A stretch of DNA of 64,000 nt from an uncultured Bacteroidia bacterium (GTDB lineage: Bacteria > Bacteroidota > Bacteroidia > Bacteroidales > UBA932), in NCBI GenBank assembly GCA_902768665.1, contig CACXMA010000007.1, forward strand, positions 46,110 through 110,109, written 5' to 3'. Every line of letters starts with the position of its first letter. Positions within the stretch are counted from its first letter, which is position 1. Below, piece after piece: positions 1-7,834 of this stretch. The position numbers were made by a program, and so were the translations under genes. The notes under the pieces are model-generated. The model ran no database searches and was not told the DNA's origin. It worked only from the letters and a program-made list of their open reading frames with translations.

Positions 1-1
1 G

Positions 2-64
2 GAGACCAAGGGCAAGACGCTGGAGGATATGAACGCCCTTTGGGCGAAGCGGGGGACAAAATAA
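2..64 (+). CDS. 3' end of an upstream CDS, possibly mazG
   Basis: Only the last 20 codons lie in the window, ending in TAA at 62-64. The readable end, with GKTLEDMNALW near the terminus, resembles the C-terminus of MazG-type nucleotide pyrophosphohydrolases, which often end in a GKTL..M..LW-like helix. That resemblance rests on very few residues, so the family call is tentative. The frame is open from the first base and the spacing to the next gene's promoter supports a real gene end. Confidence 0.4.
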   Translation, partial: ETKGKTLEDMNALWAKRGTK

Positions 65-77
65 GAGTTTTTTTTCT

Positions 78-85
78 TATCTTTG
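78..85 (+). promoter_or_regulatory. -7 box TATCTTTG for the RND exporter gene
   Basis: TATCTTTG matches the Bacteroidetes -7 consensus TAnnTTTG and lies 25 nt before the ATG at 111. A T-rich run precedes it; no clear -33 TTTG is seen. Confidence 0.55.
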
Positions 86-110
86 TCTCTCGTACTGAAG
101 CCAACCTGTA

Positions 111-2594
111 ATGCATAAGATATTTGTCCCGCTGTACCGCTTCTTCGAGCGCCACCGGATCCTGATGTTCCTGACCATCGCCGTTACCTCGCTGGTATTC
201 ATTTGGTTCGGTCTCAAGGTGCGTCTGGAGGAGGATATCACCAAACTGATTCCCTCGACGGGCTCTTCTGAAAAGGGCCTCGCCTTCGGCAGCCTCCGTG
301 TCAAGGACAAGATCTTCGTGCAGGTCGCCGCGAAAGACCGCAAGCAGGGTGTTGAGCTCGACCGCCTCGTCGAGTGCACGGACGAGTTCGCCGAGACGCT
401 CCGCCGGCGGGATTCCCTCGCCCACAACATCGACGGCATGCTCTACAATGCCGAGGATATCGACCTGATGGAGATCAAGGACGCCATCGTCGCGCATCTT
501 CCGACCTTTGTCGACACGAAGGTCTATGCGCAGTTCGATTCCCTGATTACCCCGGAATATGCCCGGGAGCAGATGGCGTGGAACCTGGAGGCGGCGGAGG
601 ATCCGCTGCTCTATGAGGTCGCCGAGACCGACCCGCTGGGGCTCCGCCGGGCCTTTGTCGACGGCATCGCCGCGAACTCGGGCGTCGGTTCCTTCACGCT
701 GATGGACAGCCATCTCGTGTCGACGGACACGACCGTGGCCTATCTCTTCCTCTCCCCGTCCTTTATTTCGACGGATACGGGCGCCGGCTCTGACCTGGTC
801 CGGATGCTTTGGGAGGAGGCGGCCTCCTTCAACGCCTCCCACGACGATGTGGAGGTGTTTTTCCACGGCGCGCCCGTGCGCAGTGTCAACAACTCCACCC
901 GCATCAAGAAGGACCTGCTGCTGACCATCGGCATTTCCCTGCTGGTCATTCTCCTGCTGATTACGCTCTGCTTCAAGGACTGGAAGGTCATCCCGTTCCA
1001 GCTCTTGCCGGTCATCTACGGCAGTTTCTTCGCCCTGGCCTGCGTCTATTGGATCAAGGGCGGATTGTCGCTGCTGGCGATGGGTATCGGCGCCATCATC
1101 CTCGGCGTCGCCCTGAGTTACTGCCTCCACCTGATCACCCATTATAAATATATCGGTGACCCCGAAAAGGTGCTCCAGGACGAGTCTACGCCCGTGACCC
1201 TCGGCGTGCTGACGACGATGGGCGCCTTCTCCGGCCTGATCTTCACGCAGTCGGAGCTGCTGCGCGATTTCGGCATCTTCGCCTCGCTGGCCCTGTTCGG
1301 GAGTACGCTTTTCGCCCTCGTGTTCCTGCCGCATTTCCTGCCGAAGGGCGACACCGGCAAGAATAAGAAGGCCTTCCGCGTGATCGACCGCATCAGCGCC
1401 TACAGCATCGACAAGCGCAAGCTTCCGATGATCATTATCGGCATAGTGACGGTCGTGTGCATCTGCTTCTCCCCGAAGATCAGCTTCGACAAGGACCTGC
1501 GGAATCTCAGCTATTTCGAGGAGGAGACGCTCCGCAGCGAGAAGCTCTATGCCGACATGAACTACAACCGGGACAGCATCAACGCCTATTTCGCCGCCTC
1601 CGCCGCGACGCTCGACGAGGCGCTGGCCTACAACCGGCAGATCATCCGCAAGGTGGATTCCCTCCAGGATCTCGGCATCGTCCACAACTATTCCGGCGTG
1701 ACTTCCAAGATTTTCATTCCGGAGGAGGAGCAGCGAGAACGCATCGCCGCCTGGAACGCCTACTGGACGCCGGAGAAGAAAGGGGAGACCCGGAAGATTC
1801 TCCGGGACGCCGCCCGCGAGGCCGGCTACAACAGCGAGTTCCTCCTGTTCAATGAGCTGCTGGATACCGAGTACGACGCCGACGACACCTTCAACGTCTA
1901 TGAGAGCGGTCTTTTCCCGGAGTCGGTGACGTCCAATTTCATCGAGTATTGCGATGGCCGCTATCTGGTTTTCACGCCCGTCCAGTGCTCGACGATGAAG
2001 GAGAAGGATATCATCAGCGACACCGTGACCGAGAATGGCATGAGCGACCACGCCATCGCCGTCGACCCGATGTACTATATCCGCGACATGGTGGAAATTG
2101 TCCACCGCGACTTCGACCTTGCCGTGGAGATCTCCTCGCTCTTCGTGCTGCTGGTACTGCTGATTTCCTTCAAGAGCATCTGGAGCGCCATCCTGTCCTT
2201 CATTCCGATGGCCCTGAGCTGGTATGTCGTCAAGGGCGCCATGGTGCTGCTGGGGCTGCAGTTCAACCTCATCAACATCGTCATCTCGACCTTCATCTTC
2301 GGTATCGGCGTAGACTACAGCATCTTCGTGATGGAGGGTCTGCTGGCCATCGCCCGTAGCGGCTCCAGCAAGCTCCTGGTCTGGCACAAGAGCGCCATCT
2401 TCTTCTCGGCGGTCGTGCTGCTGATCGTGATGTGTTCGCTGCTTTTCGCCGTCCATCCGTCCATCAGTTCCATCGGCCTGACGGCCCTCATCGGCATGGC
2501 GACGACGGTCATTTTCTCCTACACCATCCAGCCCTGGCTGTTCCGCCAAATGATGAAGGTGCCGTATTTCAAACGTTGTTTCGAGAAACAGTAG
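111..2594 (+). CDS. RND/MMPL-family membrane exporter
   Basis: An 827-residue polytopic inner-membrane protein with the two-fold RND/MMPL layout. It has an N-terminal membrane helix (about residues 17-36), a large extracytoplasmic loop (about 37-270), a bundle of five to six helices (about 272-458), a second large loop (about 460-690) and a second bundle to the C-terminus. The motif GIGVDYS near residue 731 is the GxxxDY signature of the fourth helix, whose Asp usually carries protons; the matching segment in the first half (GIGAIILGVALSY) lacks the Asp. Family members export lipids or hydrophobic compounds using the proton gradient. The substrate cannot be told from context: the next gene, folD, is convergent and unrelated. 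The ATG at 111 is the first one and follows a good -7 box. Confidence 0.85.
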   Translation: MHKIFVPLYRFFERHRILMFLTIAVTSLVFIWFGLKVRLEEDITKLIPSTGSSEKGLAFGSLRVKDKIFVQVAAKDRKQGVELDRLVECTDEFAETLRRRDSLAHNIDGMLYNAEDIDLMEIKDAIVAHLPTFVDTKVYAQFDSLITPEYAREQMAWNLEAAEDPLLYEVAETDPLGLRRAFVDGIAANSGVGSFTLMDSHLVSTDTTVAYLFLSPSFISTDTGAGSDLVRMLWEEAASFNASHDDVEVFFHGAPVRSVNNSTRIKKDLLLTIGISLLVILLLITLCFKDWKVIPFQLLPVIYGSFFALACVYWIKGGLSLLAMGIGAIILGVALSYCLHLITHYKYIGDPEKVLQDESTPVTLGVLTTMGAFSGLIFTQSELLRDFGIFASLALFGSTLFALVFLPHFLPKGDTGKNKKAFRVIDRISAYSIDKRKLPMIIIGIVTVVCICFSPKISFDKDLRNLSYFEEETLRSEKLYADMNYNRDSINAYFAASAATLDEALAYNRQIIRKVDSLQDLGIVHNYSGVTSKIFIPEEEQRERIAAWNAYWTPEKKGETRKILRDAAREAGYNSEFLLFNELLDTEYDADDTFNVYESGLFPESVTSNFIEYCDGRYLVFTPVQCSTMKEKDIISDTVTENGMSDHAIAVDPMYYIRDMVEIVHRDFDLAVEISSLFVLLVLLISFKSIWSAILSFIPMALSWYVVKGAMVLLGLQFNLINIVISTFIFGIGVDYSIFVMEGLLAIARSGSSKLLVWHKSAIFFSAVVLLIVMCSLLFAVHPSISSIGLTALIGMATTVIFSYTIQPWLFRQMMKVPYFKRCFEKQ

Positions 2595-2598
2595 AAAC

Positions 2599-2625
2599 GT
2601 CATTCCCCGGCTTGTCCGGGGAATC
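2599..2625. repeat. Palindromic mini-element copy 1, intergenic
   Basis: GTCATTCCCCGG-CTTGT-CCGGGGAATC: a perfect 9-bp stem (ATTCCCCGG/CCGGGGAAT) around a 5-nt loop. An identical 27-mer occurs at 47977-48003. It fills almost the whole gap between the RND gene and folD. Confidence 0.9.
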
Positions 2626-2633
2626 TTTTTTTT
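2602..2633 (+). terminator. Terminator formed by palindromic element 1
   Basis: The 9-bp G+C-rich stem of the element is followed directly by nine T residues (2625-2633), giving a standard intrinsic terminator for the plus-strand RND gene. The T-run overlaps the folD stop codon. On the minus strand only a short T-run follows, so termination of folD there would be weaker. Confidence 0.75.
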
Positions 2634-3483
2634 AGGCGAACCGCGCCAGGAAGCATTCCACCGTATTTTCCATCAGGCAGGCGATGGTCATGGGACCGAC
2701 GCCGCCGGGGACCGGCGTGATGGCGGCGGCCTTCTTCGACACGGAGTCGAAGTCGACGTCGCCGCAGAGCTTGCCCGTCTCGGGGTCGGTGTCCATGCCG
2801 ACGTCGATGACGACGGCGCCCTCGGAGACCATGTCGGCGGTGATCATCTTTGCCCGCCCGGCGGCCACGACGAGAATCTCGGCCTCACGGGTGACGGAAG
2901 GCATGTCTACGGTCCGGGTGTGGCAGAGGGTGACGGTGGCGTGGCGGTCCAGGAGCATCTTCGCGACCGGCAGGCCGACGATGTTGCTGCGGCCGACGAC
3001 GACGGCGCGCTTGCCCTTCGGATCCACACCGATGGCATCCAGCAGTTTGAGGATGCCGGCAGGGGTGCAGGGGCTCATGTGCGGGGTCTTCTGCCAGAGA
3101 CCGGCGACATTGTACGGGTGGAAACCGTCGACATCCTTCTCCCGGGCGATGGTCTCGATGACCTTGGCCTCGCGGATGTGCTTCGGGAGGGGGAGCTGGA
3201 CGAGGATGCCGTCCACGCTGTCGTCGGCGTTGAGGCCTCGGATGAGCTCCAGGAGGGCCTCCTCGCTGATGCTCTCGTCCTGGACGAGGGTCGTATTGCG
3301 GATGCCCACGGCGTCGCAGGCCCGGGCCTTGTTGCGGACGTAGACGACGCTTGCGGGGTCTTCGCCCACGCGGACGACCACCAGGTGCGGCACCCTGCCG
3401 TATTTTTCCGGGAAGGAAGCGACCTTCTCCGCCAGCGCGGCCTTGAGGTCGGCCGCTATCTTCTTTCCGTCGATCAGTATCAT
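2632..3483 (-). CDS. folD: Methylenetetrahydrofolate dehydrogenase/cyclohydrolase FolD
   Basis: A 283-residue cytoplasmic protein of normal length for FolD, which converts 5,10-methylene-THF to 10-formyl-THF through NADP-dependent oxidation and hydrolysis. The catalytic pair is visible as Tyr48 and Lys52 in VYVRNKARAC. The loop DGILVQLPLPKHI carries the conserved Gln. VVGRSNIVGLPVAKML is the nucleotide-binding signature and PVPGGVGPMTIACLMENT the C-terminal FolD signature. It is a single-gene unit, convergent with the RND gene and divergent from cysS. Its 5' flank holds two palindromic elements instead of ordinary spacer. Confidence 0.98.
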   Translation of the reverse strand: MILIDGKKIAADLKAALAEKVASFPEKYGRVPHLVVVRVGEDPASVVYVRNKARACDAVGIRNTTLVQDESISEEALLELIRGLNADDSVDGILVQLPLPKHIREAKVIETIAREKDVDGFHPYNVAGLWQKTPHMSPCTPAGILKLLDAIGVDPKGKRAVVVGRSNIVGLPVAKMLLDRHATVTLCHTRTVDMPSVTREAEILVVAAGRAKMITADMVSEGAVVIDVGMDTDPETGKLCGDVDFDSVSKKAAAITPVPGGVGPMTIACLMENTVECFLARFA

Positions 3484-3498
3484 ATCTTTCGGTATTAA

Positions 3499-3523
3499 GA
3501 TGCCCGATCAAGTCGGGCATGAC
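3499..3523. repeat. Palindromic mini-element copy 2, intergenic, reverse orientation
   Basis: On the minus strand it reads GTCATGCCCGA-CTTGA-TCGGGCATC, that is GTCAT + stem + CTTGA loop + stem + ATC, as in the other copies. The stem ATGCCCGA/TCGGGCAT is perfect (8 bp). It lies in the folD-cysS divergent gap. Confidence 0.8.
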
Positions 3524-3529
3524 GCTATT

Positions 3530-3554
3530 GTCATTTCGAGCTTGTCGAGAAATC
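3530..3554. repeat. Palindromic mini-element copy 3, intergenic
   Basis: GTCATTTCGAG-CTTGT-CGAGAAATC. The arms pair as ATTTC/GAAAT and then through a GA/GA internal mismatch. It is a relative of the copy at 37284-37309, which has loop CGCAG instead. It sits 6 bp from copy 2, forming a tandem pair upstream of cysS. Confidence 0.75.
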
Positions 3555-3596
3555 TCTACAAAATTAGCAAAAATTGCATAGAATCGAAATAATTCC

Positions 3597-3604
3597 TAAC
3601 TTGC
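3597..3604 (+). promoter_or_regulatory. Probable -7 box TAACTTGC for cysS
   Basis: TAACTTGC is a one-base-shorter variant of TAnnTTTGC, 14 nt before the cysS ATG. The same variant is used before dxs (52259). Confidence 0.45.
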
Positions 3605-3618
3605 GCATCCTTTAAAAG

Positions 3619-5142
3619 ATGACTATGAGACCGCTTTATCTGACCAATACCCTTACCCGCACCAAGGAGCTTTTCAAACCGATCCACGAAGGCCATGTCG
3701 GCATGTACGTCTGCGGCCCGACGGTTTACGGCGACGCCCACCTCGGCCATGCCCGCCCGGGCGTGACCTACGACGTGCTGTTCCGCCTGCTGAAGCACCT
3801 TGGCTACAAGGTCCGCTATGTCCGTAACATCACGGACGTCGGCCACCTCGAGCACGACGCCGACGAAGGGGAGGACAAGATTGCGAAGAAGGCCCGGCTG
3901 GAGGAGCTGGAGCCCATGGAAGTAGTGCAGTTCTATACCGAACGCTACCACGAGGCGATGCGCCTGCTCAATACTGAGTCCCCGTCCATCGAGCCGCGCG
4001 CCTCGGGCCATATCATCGAGCAGATTGAGGTCATCAAGAAGATTCTCGATGCCGGTCTTGCGTATGAATCCAACGGCTCCATCTATTTCGATGTCGCCAA
4101 GTACAACCGCCTCCACCGCTACGGCATACTTTCGGGCCGCAGCCTCGATGCGACGCTCGAAGGGACCCGCGTGCTCGACGGTCAGAGCGACAAACGCGCT
4201 CCCTACGATTTTGCGCTCTGGAAAAAAGCCGAGCCGCAGCACATCATGCGCTGGCCGTCTCCCTGGGGCGACGGTTTCCCGGGCTGGCACCTCGAGTGCT
4301 CGGTGATGGGCGCGAAATATCTCGGCGAGGAGTTCGACATCCACGGCGGCGGCATGGACCTCATGTTCCCGCACCACGAATGCGAGATCGCGCAGAATGT
4401 GGCTTCCCGCGGCACGCAGGGCGTCCATTACTGGGTCCACAACAACATGATCACCATCGACGGCCAGAAGATGGGCAAGTCCTACGGCAACTTCATCACC
4501 CTGCCGCAGCTTTTTGCGGGGGACCACCCGAAGCTTGCGCAGGCCTACAGCCCGATGACGGTCCGTTTCTTCATCCTCCAGGCCCACTACCGCGGCACGC
4601 TCGATTTCTCCAACGAAGCCCTGCAGGGCGCGGAGAAAGGCTACAGGCGCTTGATGCAGGCCTGGCGGGAACTGGACCCCACGAACAAGTCGTGGGGTGA
4701 CGATGGTTCATTCAGCGGCAGTGCCCCGTCATTCCACGGCTTGTCCGTGGAATCTCCTTCCCCGGCTGTCGCGTCCATCATCGAAGCCGTCGAGGAGGCC
4801 CTCTGCGACGATCTCAACACGCCGATCGCCATCGCCCATCTGTTCGACGCTGTGAAGCTCATCCATGCCGGCGGCCTGTCCGAGGCTGACAGGAGCGCCC
4901 TGAAGCAGCTCTTCGACGATGTGGTCGGCGGTGTCCTCGGCCTGCTGGACGAGGAAGCGGTCGGCGGCTCCGGCAAGGCCGAGAAGGCCCTGGAGGGCGT
5001 CATGGAGCTGGTTCTCGAGGACCGCAGGAAGGCCCGCGCCGAAAAGAACTGGGCCGAGAGCGACCGCATCCGCGATCTGCTCGCTTCCTTCGGCATCACG
5101 GTCAAGGACACCAAGGAAGGTGCAACCTGGACGCTGGAATAG
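3619..5142 (+). CDS. cysS: Cysteinyl-tRNA synthetase with an in-frame palindromic insertion
   Basis: A 507-residue class I aminoacyl-tRNA synthetase that charges tRNA-Cys. The HIGH motif is HLGH near residue 41 after the zinc/Cys-binding [17 protein letters not shown] near residue 284 is the KMSKS loop. WHLECSVM and the [14 protein letters not shown] stretch hold the other zinc ligands. In the linker before the anticodon-binding helical domain (about residues 358-384) there is a low-complexity stretch, [20 protein letters not shown]. Its core [10 protein letters not shown] is encoded by a 27-bp palindromic element (4728-4754) also found in batDE. The protein should tolerate it, since both conserved domains are intact. 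An alternative start is the ATG at 3625. The gene ends before a strong terminator. Confidence 0.98.
   Translation: MTMRPLYLTNTLTRTKELFKPIHEGHVGMYVCGPTVYGDAHLGHARPGVTYDVLFRLLKHLGYKVRYVRNITDVGHLEHDADEGEDKIAKKARLEELEPMEVVQFYTERYHEAMRLLNTESPSIEPRASGHIIEQIEVIKKILDAGLAYESNGSIYFDVAKYNRLHRYGILSGRSLDATLEGTRVLDGQSDKRAPYDFALWKKAEPQHIMRWPSPWGDGFPGWHLECSVMGAKYLGEEFDIHGGGMDLMFPHHECEIAQNVASRGTQGVHYWVHNNMITIDGQKMGKSYGNFITLPQLFAGDHPKLAQAYSPMTVRFFILQAHYRGTLDFSNEALQGAEKGYRRLMQAWRELDPTNKSWGDDGSFSGSAPSFHGLSVESPSPAVASIIEAVEEALCDDLNTPIAIAHLFDAVKLIHAGGLSEADRSALKQLFDDVVGGVLGLLDEEAVGGSGKAEKALEGVMELVLEDRRKARAEKNWAESDRIRDLLASFGITVKDTKEGATWTLE
4728..4754. repeat. Palindromic mini-element copy 4, inside cysS
   Basis: GTCATTCCACGG-CTTGT-CCGTGGAATC, a perfect 9-bp stem with a 5-nt loop. 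It is 27 bp long, so it keeps frame, and is read as [10 protein letters not shown] (residues about 370-379 of CysRS). It is identical base for base to the copy at 33215-33241 and is in the same reading phase there. Confidence 0.9.
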
Positions 5143-5160
5143 AGCCGAAACAGCGACAAT

Positions 5161-5194
5161 AAAAACGCATGGGTCTTCCCCATGCGTTTTTTTT
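5161..5194 (+). terminator. Intrinsic terminator after cysS
   Basis: ACGCATGGG/CCCATGCGT stem with a short TCTTC loop, an A-run before and eight T residues after. The symmetric A and T runs make it bidirectional, so it also serves the convergent zinc-ribbon gene. Confidence 0.9.
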
Positions 5195-5206
5195 GTGTGG
5201 CTTCTG

Positions 5207-6259
5207 TTATTTTACGGGCGAGCCGCAGTTGCCGCAGAACTTGGCCCCTTCCGGAAGCGGACTGCCGCAGTTCGTACAGAACTTGGGACGGGGTTTCGGC
5301 GCGGGTTCCGGGGTCGGTTCAGGAACGGGTTCCGGTTCGGGCGCCGGCTTGGGGGCCGGTTTCGGTTTCGGCGCAGGAGCCGGTTCGGGTGCGGGTGCGG
5401 GTTCCGGTGCAGGTGCAGGTGCCGGTGCGGGCGCAGGGGCGGGTGCCGGAGCAGGCGCGGGCTGCTGTGCATAGGCCGGCTGAGCGGGTGCCACCTGCGG
5501 GGCCACGGCGGCCGGGGCGCTGGTAATCTGCGTGCCGACCTTCCCCCAGCCCAGCATGGCGATAATCATGGAGACAAGGGAGATAATGGCGCAAATGATG
5601 CCAATAACACCAAGTCCGGCAGAGCCGTACAGGGCAAGCGCCAGGATGATGGCGAGCAGGATGTTGCCGCACAGCAGCAGGTCGGAGGCGAACAGCATGC
5701 CGAATCCGCCGCGGGTATCAGCATGCAGCGTCTGCGCTTCTTTCAGCGTGGCGAAACCGACGATTTCCAGGATGACGCCGCTCAGGAATCCCAGCGCGGG
5801 TATGATCAGCAGTCCCGTCATGTCATCGTGCTCGACGGCGAGGATGACAAAAATGACGGTAAAAACACAGCTGATGATGATGATCCACATGGAGGCGATC
5901 AGGGACGATACACCCCGGGTCACATCATTCCCTTCGACCTGCCTCCGGAAATCGTACAGACGGGTGAAGTAGAGGATAATCAGGACCAGATAGACCAGGA
6001 GGTAGATGATGCTGATGACGGCCATGACGATGCCCAGCGTTTCGATGGTACTTGCATTCGGATTGTAGCTGTAACCATAACCGTAATACGAGTAAGAATA
6101 CACGGCCTCCCTGGACAGGGAATTGACGATGATCCCGATTATCAGGGCGATAACGGAGTAGATGATGGATACCCAGTAGCGGGAGAGGGAAACGCGCGAA
6201 AGACTCTTGACCGCCGTATTGTACACGGGAAGGTCCGGGTGAAGGGAAGAGTGAGACAT
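5207..6259 (-). CDS. Membrane protein with Pro-Ala rod and C-terminal zinc ribbon
   Basis: 350 residues; no family name recognised. The first two thirds hold about five hydrophobic segments (for example VSIIYSVIALIIGIIV, TLGIVMAVISIIYLLVYLVLII, SLIASMWIIIISCVFTVIFVILA and two near residues 195-250). About 50 residues of Pro-Ala, Pro-Glu and Pro-Lys repeats follow. The end is a zinc ribbon with two CxxC pairs (FCTNCGSPLPEG, FCGNCG). The start is the ATG at 6259 (MSHSSLHPD); further upstream the frame would run into the divergent exonuclease gene. A minus-strand TATCTTTG lies 39 nt upstream. A second zinc-ribbon membrane protein is encoded at 45278-45835. The function is unknown; the rod may hold the ribbon away from the membrane. 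Confidence 0.75.
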   Translation of the reverse strand: MSHSSLHPDLPVYNTAVKSLSRVSLSRYWVSIIYSVIALIIGIIVNSLSREAVYSYSYYGYGYSYNPNASTIETLGIVMAVISIIYLLVYLVLIILYFTRLYDFRRQVEGNDVTRGVSSLIASMWIIIISCVFTVIFVILAVEHDDMTGLLIIPALGFLSGVILEIVGFATLKEAQTLHADTRGGFGMLFASDLLLCGNILLAIILALALYGSAGLGVIGIICAIISLVSMIIAMLGWGKVGTQITSAPAAVAPQVAPAQPAYAQQPAPAPAPAPAPAPAPAPAPEPAPAPEPAPAPKPKPAPKPAPEPEPVPEPTPEPAPKPRPKFCTNCGSPLPEGAKFCGNCGSPVK

Positions 6260-6298
6260 ATCAGTAGGTTTAGTGTGATTTCGAGTAGCCGTTTGGGA

Positions 6299-6306
6299 CA
6301 AAGATA
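6299..6306 (-). promoter_or_regulatory. -7 box TATCTTTG for the zinc-ribbon gene
   Basis: Read on the minus strand, CAAAGATA at 6299-6306 gives TATCTTTG, 39 nt from the ATG at 6259. Confidence 0.6.
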
Positions 6307-6328
6307 ATGAAAAACGGTCGAAAAATAC

Positions 6329-6336
6329 TACATTTG
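6329..6336 (+). promoter_or_regulatory. -7 box TACATTTG right before xth
   Basis: TACATTTG fits TAnnTTTG and ends only 4 nt before the ATG at 6341. With the usual spacing the transcript would begin at or next to the start codon, so the mRNA may be leaderless. No -33 TTTG is seen at the expected distance. Confidence 0.5.
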
Positions 6337-6340
6337 CAAC

Positions 6341-7099
6341 ATGAAATTCGTATCGTGGAACGTCAACGGCCTTCGCGCCGTGGCCGGCAAGGGATTTGCC
6401 GACATCTTTACCTCCCTGGACGCCGACTTTGTGTGCCTCCAGGAAACCAAACTGCAGGAAGGTCAGATAGATATGGAATTCCTCGGCTATCAGTCCTACT
6501 GGAATTACGCCGAGAAGAAAGGCTACTCCGGCACGGCCGTCTATACGCGCCATACGCCCCTGTCGGTCCGTTACGGCTTCGGCATTCCCGAGCACGACAC
6601 CGAGGGGCGCGTCATCACACTCGAATACGGGTCCTTCTTCCTTGTCTGCGCCTATGTCCCGAACAGCCAGGACGGCCTGCGGCGGCTGGATTACCGCATG
6701 CAGTGGGAGGATGCCCTCCGGGCCCATCTCACCGCCCTCGACAAGAGCAAGCCTGTCATCTACTGCGGCGACCTCAACGTCGCCCATGAGGAGATCGACC
6801 TGAAAAACCCCGCCACAAACCACCTGAACGCCGGTTTTTCCGACGAGGAGAGGGCCAAGTTCACGGAGCTGCTCGCCGCCGGCTTCACAGACAGCTGGCG
6901 CTATCAGCACCCGGAGGAGGTGAAGTATTCGTGGTGGAGCTATCGGATGAACGCCCGCGAGCGGAATGCCGGCTGGCGCATCGACTACTTTGTCGTTTCC
7001 AACCGCCTCGCCGAAAAAATAGTCGCTACGGATATCCGCAACGACATTTTCGGCTCCGATCACTGTCCCGTGGAGCTGGACGTTACCGTATTGATCTGA
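6341..7099 (+). CDS. xth: Exodeoxyribonuclease III / AP endonuclease
   Basis: A 252-residue Mg-dependent enzyme of the exonuclease III family. It cuts at abasic sites and removes 3'-blocking groups in base-excision repair. All family blocks are present in order: VSWNVNGLRA (first metal Asn), CLQETKLQ (metal Glu), YSGTAVYTR, YCGDLNVAHEEIDLKNP (catalytic Asp and Asn), GFTDSWRYQHP, SWWSYRMNARERNAGWRIDYF and the C-terminal GSDHCPVELD (catalytic Asp-His). The length is normal for the short family members. The -7 box lies 4 nt before the ATG. The last 40 bases overlap the end of the convergent lipoprotein gene. Confidence 0.97.
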   Translation: MKFVSWNVNGLRAVAGKGFADIFTSLDADFVCLQETKLQEGQIDMEFLGYQSYWNYAEKKGYSGTAVYTRHTPLSVRYGFGIPEHDTEGRVITLEYGSFFLVCAYVPNSQDGLRRLDYRMQWEDALRAHLTALDKSKPVIYCGDLNVAHEEIDLKNPATNHLNAGFSDEERAKFTELLAAGFTDSWRYQHPEEVKYSWWSYRMNARERNAGWRIDYFVVSNRLAEKIVATDIRNDIFGSDHCPVELDVTVLI

Positions 7100-7833
7100 T
7101 CTTTGTCGGCGTCGATGACGTAGGCTAGGAAGTGATACTTGCCCGAGGCAGGTATCGCAGCTTTGGCGTCAAAGGATCTCTGGATACTCTGCCCGGCTTC
7201 CAGCAGGCCGAGGTTGTCGCCGTCAACGGATTCGGACAGGACGGCCCGGAGCACATTGTCATGGACATAGTCGGCAGTCCCGCCGGTCTGCGGGGCGACG
7301 ATGCCGTCTTCCAGCAGCAGCACGGCGAGCCGGTAAGTGCCGGCTTCCTTGGCCGTTACGGCGACTTCCAGCGCCCCGCCTTCCCCTTGCGTCAGCGCAA
7401 TGCCGCATGCGGCCTTCCGCCCCTTTGCCGTGGCGTCCAGCCGGGCGAGGAGCAGGTCCTTGGCGGTGGCGGTCATCAGCGAGGAGGCGTCGAGGTTGAC
7501 GATCAGGCTGGGGTAGCTCTGGATCTTGAAGCGGCTGACCAGGGCTTCGCCTTCGTCAATGGACAGCGCGTCGTGGAAGTGGATGCTGACGGGAAAGACC
7601 GTCCCGGGGCGTTCCTGGGCCGCTTCTTCGATGGCCGTGTGCATCCGCGGACAGTTGACGCACCAGGTGGCGGTGAAATCCAGCACGAGTCCCGGTGCTC
7701 CCTCCTCCGTCGTGGCGGGGCCGTTGCCGTTATCGTCGATATCCTCTTCGTCGTCCTTCTGCCCGACGCAGGCGTTGAGGCAGAGCAGGGCGGCGGCAAG
7801 GGTCAGCCAGTGTGGGAATCGTTTCGTCATCAT
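7060..7833 (-). CDS. Lipoprotein with thioredoxin-like fold (Omp28-related)
   Basis: About 257 residues. The start at 7833 (MMTKRFPHW) follows the stop of the preceding gene by one base; an in-frame upstream ATG at 7854 would overlap that gene more. A signal peptide ends in the lipobox LCLNAC, so it should be a lipidated envelope protein. After a short acidic linker comes LDFTATWCVNCPRMHTAIEE, a thioredoxin-like active site with CxxC (CVNC). The C-terminal part is a beta-rich domain with DGIVAPQTGG and DYVHDNVLRAVLS, which matches the similar tail of the Omp28-type protein at 9926-11296. It is the last gene of a four-gene minus-strand operon. A redox or protein-folding role in the periplasm is likely but not shown. 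Confidence 0.8.
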   Translation of the reverse strand: MMTKRFPHWLTLAAALLCLNACVGQKDDEEDIDDNGNGPATTEEGAPGLVLDFTATWCVNCPRMHTAIEEAAQERPGTVFPVSIHFHDALSIDEGEALVSRFKIQSYPSLIVNLDASSLMTATAKDLLLARLDATAKGRKAACGIALTQGEGGALEVAVTAKEAGTYRLAVLLLEDGIVAPQTGGTADYVHDNVLRAVLSESVDGDNLGLLEAGQSIQRSFDAKAAIPASGKYHFLAYVIDADKDQINTVTSSSTGQ

Positions 7834-7834
7834 G

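Noticed and set aside
6260-7063. Upstream extension of the zinc-ribbon membrane protein
   Set aside because: It would be antisense to xth and would cross both divergent promoters; the ATG at 6259 follows a good -7 box.
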